Virus record (IMG/VR): IMGVR_UViG_3300042261_000595 | Coordinates: 1 to 31,879 of that record | Length of the DNA stretch: 31,879 nt | DNA from: a virus | Direction: 5' to 3' (one strand) | Shown here: in pieces, positions 28,499 through 31,879 of the stretch | Numbering within the stretch: the stretch's first letter is position 1 | Layout of the letters: every line of letters starts with the position of its first letter | Notes under the pieces: model-generated | The model's input: only the letters and a program-made list of their open reading frames with translations | Told to the model about the DNA's origin: nothing | Databases searched by the model: none | Program-made: the position numbers and the translations under genes

Positions 28499-28739
28499 TT
28501 TGAGGTATTCCAACGTTTGGATCCTGATCCTGGCGCGGCTGCTGATCAAAAAACCCGAGATGGACAACCGGGACATCTCACAGTGCAAGGTGGGGCTGAA
28601 ACTGATCCGGGAATGCGTGAAGGAACCCACGTCGTGGTGGGAACGGCTGGTACATGGGACGTTGATGCAGCTGATCAAGCGGGAGCTGCTAGACCTGTAC
28701 CTGCTGGAATCGTGTTCTTACGCTGAGAACGTAGAGTGA
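28488..28739 (+). CDS. Small early protein of unknown function
   Basis: An 83-residue protein overlapping ParB by 11 bases. It starts MLSNLRYSNVWILILARLLIKKPEMD and has a second helical part (LIRECVKEPTSWWERLVHGTLMQ), then RELLDLYLLESCSYAENVE. The N-terminal hydrophobic run is short and could be an amphipathic helix rather than a membrane anchor. No family recognised; its position between ParB and helicase suggests a link to replication. Confidence 0.45.
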   Translation: MLSNLRYSNVWILILARLLIKKPEMDNRDISQCKVGLKLIRECVKEPTSWWERLVHGTLMQLIKRELLDLYLLESCSYAENVE

Positions 28740-28740
28740 T

Positions 28741-30711
28741 GTGGAAAATTCAAATCCACTGGTATCGTTTGTGGAACGGCTGCGCCTCCGGGAGGCAGAC
28801 CTGGACTGGAAGCCGGCTGTGGAGGCGCCTCCCCTGGCGTATGAGCGCAAGCTGCGCACGGTGGCGGCGCCCAGCCTGGCTTTGCCGGTGCATGGGCTGG
28901 ACGAGGCACGCGCGCTTATCCGCCAGTCGATCCTGGAGTACCTGGAGGATCCATGCCCTGGGGAGGCGCTCTTGATCAAGACGCTTCCGGGCACAGGTAA
29001 GACCACGCTGGCGGTGGAGGCAGTGGATGTGCTGGCCAGGAAGGGCAAGCGCATCGGGTATGCCGGGCCGCGGCATGATCTGTATGCGGATGTGATCGCC
29101 AAGAGCGATTATCCGGGCTCGTGGTACGAATGGCTGCCCAGGCAGAGCGAGGACCCGGAGAAACATAAGCCGCAGACCTGCAACTACACGGAGCAGATCA
29201 ATACCTGGATGCAGCGGGGGTTCAAGGGCATTGATTTCTGCGAGGGGGTGTGCGGCTGGGATTATATCAACGATCGCTGCCCATACCATCGGCAGAAGGG
29301 ACGCACGGAGCAGGTGCTGTATATCCAACATCAGCATGTGACGCTGGGACATCCGGCGACGTTCGACGTGCTGTTCGGGGATGAGAGTCCCATTCCAGCG
29401 TTCCTGTTCGAATGGGTGATCCCGGCGCAGTGGATCATCCCCCCGGAGATGGATTACCAGGATCCGTTCAGCGAGGTGCTGGCCAACCTGATGAGTGTAG
29501 CGCAGGTGACGACGCGCCCGGTGCAGGGTCCGGAGCTGCTGGATCTGCTGGGCGGGGCGCAGGATGTGCTGGACGCGGCCATGGGGGTGAATATCCCGGA
29601 GGGCGATATTCAGAGCATGTGCAAGATCCGCAACCCGGACGAGGCAGCGAAGAAGCCGTATTTTCACATTTTCGAGACGGCGGTGATGCTGCGCAGAGAG
29701 GCAGAGGCGGCGGTGTCGGGGCAGAAATACCCCTACCGGGTGATCGTAAGCCCAGGAAAGATGACGCTGCTGATGCGCAGAGAGGTGAGCGGGTCGATCC
29801 CCAATCATGTGATCTGGCTGGACGCCACGGGGAGGGCGGAGATCTACGAGACGCTGTTCCAGAGGCCAGTACGGGTGGTGGATGCCAGCCCGCATATTCA
29901 CGGGAATATTTACCAGGTGGTGGATCGGGCGAACGGGAAACATGCCATCCTGGGCGAGAACAAAAGCCGCACGCTGAAGGCACATCAGGCCGAAGACCTG
30001 GTGCGGAGAATCGTGGAGAAATACGAGTACCTGCGCCCGGTGGTGATCAGTTTTAAGGACTTCGTGGAGAATACGGATCTCACGATTGACCGGGCGCATT
30101 TCTACGCGGCAAGGGGCACGAACGCCTACGAGGATGCGGATGCGGTGATGGTGCTTGGCGCGCCGCAGCCGGATATTTTCTCGGTGGTGAAGATGGCGAA
30201 GATGATCTGGTGGGAACGGATGACGCCCTTTGACGTGACCTGGTGCACGCAGGACGTGGTTTACCAGTTTGCCGACGAGGACGGGTTGGGACGATCGTAC
30301 CCGGTGAGCGGTTTCCACCACGACCGCAATTTGCAGACGCTGGTGGAGGTGATGCGGGAGGACGAGATCATCCAGGCGGCACACCGGGGACGGCCTGTCA
30401 ATCATCCGGTGGACATCTGGCTGCTGACCAATATCCCGATCCGAGCGCTGCCGCCAGACAAGCTGCTGACGATGCGTGACGTGATGGACGCACCGATGGG
30501 CGTGGACGTGTTCAAGTGGGGGCTGGTGCAGAAGCTGATGGCGGACTGCGAAACCATCAAGATCAGCGACCTGGTGGAGTTGGGAATCAACAGGGAAACT
30601 GCAACAAAGTATCTTGAAATTATCTCAAAATTTCCTGGGTGGGAGGTGTCTGTGAGCAAGACATCAGGGCGTGGAAGGCCATCTCGTGAGGTATCAAAAT
30701 GCCGGGATTAA
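28741..30711 (+). CDS. SF2-type helicase with four-cysteine cluster (XPD/DinG-like layout)
   Basis: A 656-residue protein starting at GTG 28741. Walker A is LPGTGKTT (~82-89). Four cysteines at ~147, 167, 171 and 180 lie between Walker A and the Walker B-like LFGDES (~211-216). This order matches Fe-S superfamily 2 helicases such as DinG/XPD, in which four cysteines bind a 4Fe-4S cluster in that same place. A motif VI-like QAAHRGRP occurs near 545. The C-terminus has a helix-turn-helix (DLVELGINRETATKYLEI). It probably unwinds DNA in phage replication. The Asp-Glu-Ser in place of DEAH is unusual, and helicase activity is inferred. Confidence 0.65.
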   Translation: MENSNPLVSFVERLRLREADLDWKPAVEAPPLAYERKLRTVAAPSLALPVHGLDEARALIRQSILEYLEDPCPGEALLIKTLPGTGKTTLAVEAVDVLARKGKRIGYAGPRHDLYADVIAKSDYPGSWYEWLPRQSEDPEKHKPQTCNYTEQINTWMQRGFKGIDFCEGVCGWDYINDRCPYHRQKGRTEQVLYIQHQHVTLGHPATFDVLFGDESPIPAFLFEWVIPAQWIIPPEMDYQDPFSEVLANLMSVAQVTTRPVQGPELLDLLGGAQDVLDAAMGVNIPEGDIQSMCKIRNPDEAAKKPYFHIFETAVMLRREAEAAVSGQKYPYRVIVSPGKMTLLMRREVSGSIPNHVIWLDATGRAEIYETLFQRPVRVVDASPHIHGNIYQVVDRANGKHAILGENKSRTLKAHQAEDLVRRIVEKYEYLRPVVISFKDFVENTDLTIDRAHFYAARGTNAYEDADAVMVLGAPQPDIFSVVKMAKMIWWERMTPFDVTWCTQDVVYQFADEDGLGRSYPVSGFHHDRNLQTLVEVMREDEIIQAAHRGRPVNHPVDIWLLTNIPIRALPPDKLLTMRDVMDAPMGVDVFKWGLVQKLMADCETIKISDLVELGINRETATKYLEIISKFPGWEVSVSKTSGRGRPSREVSKCRD

Positions 30712-30803
30712 TGCTGGATGACATATTAAAGAGTTAATTAATTAATACGGAATCCAGCAAAAATAAAAAGCGATTAATGCTGGAAAGAGCATTAAAGGGT
30801 TGA
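30706..30803 (+). repeat. AT-rich direct and inverted repeats, possible replication origin
   Basis: A 32-base unit at 30706-30737 is repeated at 30772-30803 with 24 of 32 identical bases. TGCTGGA occurs in both (30712-30718 and 30778-30784) and inverted as TCCAGCA at 30753-30759. Between them lies a TTAATTAATTAA-rich tract. Such iteron-like repeats with an easily melted segment, beside a helicase gene, fit a phage origin or an operator. Function unproved. Confidence 0.4.
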
Positions 30804-30805
30804 AA

Positions 30806-31429
30806 ATGAAAAAATACTACAGAAAATTTCAGGAAAATCGGGAGTACAAAAAGACCCACCCATGGAGTCGGGGGAATGACAGCCTGGTTGCGGTGAATCC
30901 GGAACGGATCACAACCCTGATCAAACTGGCTATCGAACACTATGGCGAGAAGTGTGCAAAGTGCGGAGCGAAGAAGGCGCTGGTGGTACATCACCGCCAC
31001 TATCGCACGATAGGATTTGAAAAAACCGTAGATGACATCGTGCTGTTATGCCACACCTGCCATGATGATCTGCACGCACGTTTGAAGGCAGCATTGTGCA
31101 CCAGGGATGATGCCATGTTCCTGGATCCGGAGTGGAAGAATTTGCCGTCCGCCCAGATGGTCGAGAACAGAATACAGGCCGAAAAAAACTACCAGGCGAG
31201 GATGGAAGAATTAAAAACATTTTCTGAATGGGTTGGATATTTCAAATCACAGGCTGGCATTGACCTGTTTGATTTTGGACTTTACAAGGACACGGAAGAA
31301 GCAGAACGAAATTTTAAAGCGGAAGCCAGTTATCTGAACCTGGTGTATGTATCCTTCGAACCCAGGACCGAAAAAACCGATGCGGAACTAAAGAGCAGCG
31401 GGCGCAAACGGGTACAGAAGTGGGGTTGA
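30806..31429 (+). CDS. HNH-type nuclease-like protein
   Basis: A 207-residue protein. ATG 30806 follows AAAGGG with a six-base spacer; a TTG at 30800 is also in frame but its spacing is poor. Residues ~48-90 contain CAKCG, LVVHHRHYR and LLCHTCHDDLH, a four-cysteine zinc site plus the His pairs of an HNH nuclease. The rest is charged and helical (NRIQAEKNYQARMEELKTFSEW). It is distinct from the first HNH protein at 24492 in both size and layout. It may process replicated DNA or be selfish; target unknown. Confidence 0.65.
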   Translation: MKKYYRKFQENREYKKTHPWSRGNDSLVAVNPERITTLIKLAIEHYGEKCAKCGAKKALVVHHRHYRTIGFEKTVDDIVLLCHTCHDDLHARLKAALCTRDDAMFLDPEWKNLPSAQMVENRIQAEKNYQARMEELKTFSEWVGYFKSQAGIDLFDFGLYKDTEEAERNFKAEASYLNLVYVSFEPRTEKTDAELKSSGRKRVQKWG

Positions 31430-31430
31430 A

Positions 31431-31879
31431 ATGATCCAGCTTAGATCTTATCAATCCGAGGCCATTGAGGCTGTAAAACAGGACTGGCTGAGCGGTTACA
31501 CGGATGTACTGGGGACCATGGCGACGGGTGGGGGCAAGACGGCCGTGTTCCTGTCGCTGCTGAATGATGTGCTGCAGGACGGCAAGCGTGGCCTGATCCT
31601 GGCACACCGAAAGGAGCTCATCGACCAGCCCATTGCCCGTCTGTACTCGTATTACCCGGAGTGGCAGGGACGTGCCGGGATCGTGATGGCGGAGCAGGAT
31701 GAGCACGATCGGCAGTTGATCGTGGCCACGGTCCAGACACTGGCGAGCGCGTCCCGGCTGGAGCGCATTGGGAAGATCGATTACATGATCACCGATGAGG
31801 CCCATCATCACACGGATAAGAACACGTACATGACCGTGACCCAGGCGTTGAAAGAACGCAACCCGAAGATGCTGCACCT
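31431..31879 (+). CDS. SF2 DEAD/DEAH-box helicase (3' truncated)
   Basis: The frame starts at ATG 31431, two bases after the HNH stop, and runs off the window. The first 149 residues show the ordered motifs of a type I/III restriction- or UvrB-like helicase: LRSYQSEAIEAV (Q-motif-like), MATGGGKTAVF (Walker A), ILAHRKELIDQ (motif Ia) and TDEAHHH (DEAH box, motif II). Many phages use such helicases in replication or recombination with a partner SSAP or nuclease. The C-terminal half is absent, so the exact class cannot be settled. Confidence 0.8.
   Translation, partial: MIQLRSYQSEAIEAVKQDWLSGYTDVLGTMATGGGKTAVFLSLLNDVLQDGKRGLILAHRKELIDQPIARLYSYYPEWQGRAGIVMAEQDEHDRQLIVATVQTLASASRLERIGKIDYMITDEAHHHTDKNTYMTVTQALKERNPKMLH

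Noticed and set aside
28750-30405. 551-codon open frame on the minus strand
   Set aside because: It is opposite the helicase gene, which has motifs in order. The frame is His/Arg/Leu-rich with no ribosome site and is a shadow.

Overview
The window is about 31.9 kb of a temperate tailed bacteriophage (siphovirus-like, class Caudoviricetes), not ordinary bacterial chromosome. Nearly every base lies in tightly packed phage genes that often overlap by 4 to 20 bases. Sigma70-like promoters, Shine-Dalgarno sites and a bacterial tRNA-Val fragment point to a bacterial host. The host group cannot be fixed from the sequence. An environmental lineage such as Chloroflexota would be only a guess. The 5' end cuts into the portal gene and the 3' end cuts into a helicase gene.

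Layout. (1) 1-12.7 kb, head module, + strand: portal fused to a MuF-like domain, a cassette of fibre- or decoration-like proteins (one with about 12 tandem repeats of 21 residues), a prohead protease/scaffold, a decoration protein, the major capsid protein, a beta-helix protein, connector and tail-completion proteins, and a tail-tube-like protein fused to a six-bladed BNR propeller. (2) 12.7-20.9 kb, tail module, + strand: an RNA element with two interleaved hairpins, the tail assembly chaperone with an out-of-frame extension, a tape measure protein, a large Dit-like tip protein with a second propeller, a Gp37-like hub protein and a fibre. From about 15.3 kb to 20.9 kb the DNA is visibly more AT-rich. 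(3) 20.9-22.9 kb, lysogeny module, - strand: tyrosine integrase, an attP-like site holding the 5' half of tRNA-Val, a YbjQ-like moron, and an XRE repressor probably made from a leaderless mRNA. (4) 22.9-31.9 kb, early module, + strand: a canonical promoter with an overlapping dyad, a ribbon-helix-helix protein, a 23-residue membrane peptide, several unknown small proteins, two HNH proteins, a possible RDF-like protein, a ParB-like protein, a helicase with an XPD/DinG-like four-cysteine cluster, and an SF2 helicase.

How it fits together. The repressor and the RHH protein (a plausible Cro analogue) face each other across divergent promoters and probably form the lysis-lysogeny switch. The integrase acts on the adjacent att core. 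Because the att core is flanked by phage genes on both sides, the sequence represents a free or circularly permuted phage genome rather than an integrated prophage. No lysis genes and no terminase are visible, so these presumably lie outside the window.

The most unusual features are: an attP carrying the 5' (not 3') half of a tRNA together with its own extended -10 promoter; interleaved hairpins that can hide the ribosome site of the tail chaperone; a +1 or -2 rather than -1 frame relation in that chaperone; two different beta-propellers built into tail proteins; and a habit of placing long perfect hairpins in the few intergenic gaps.
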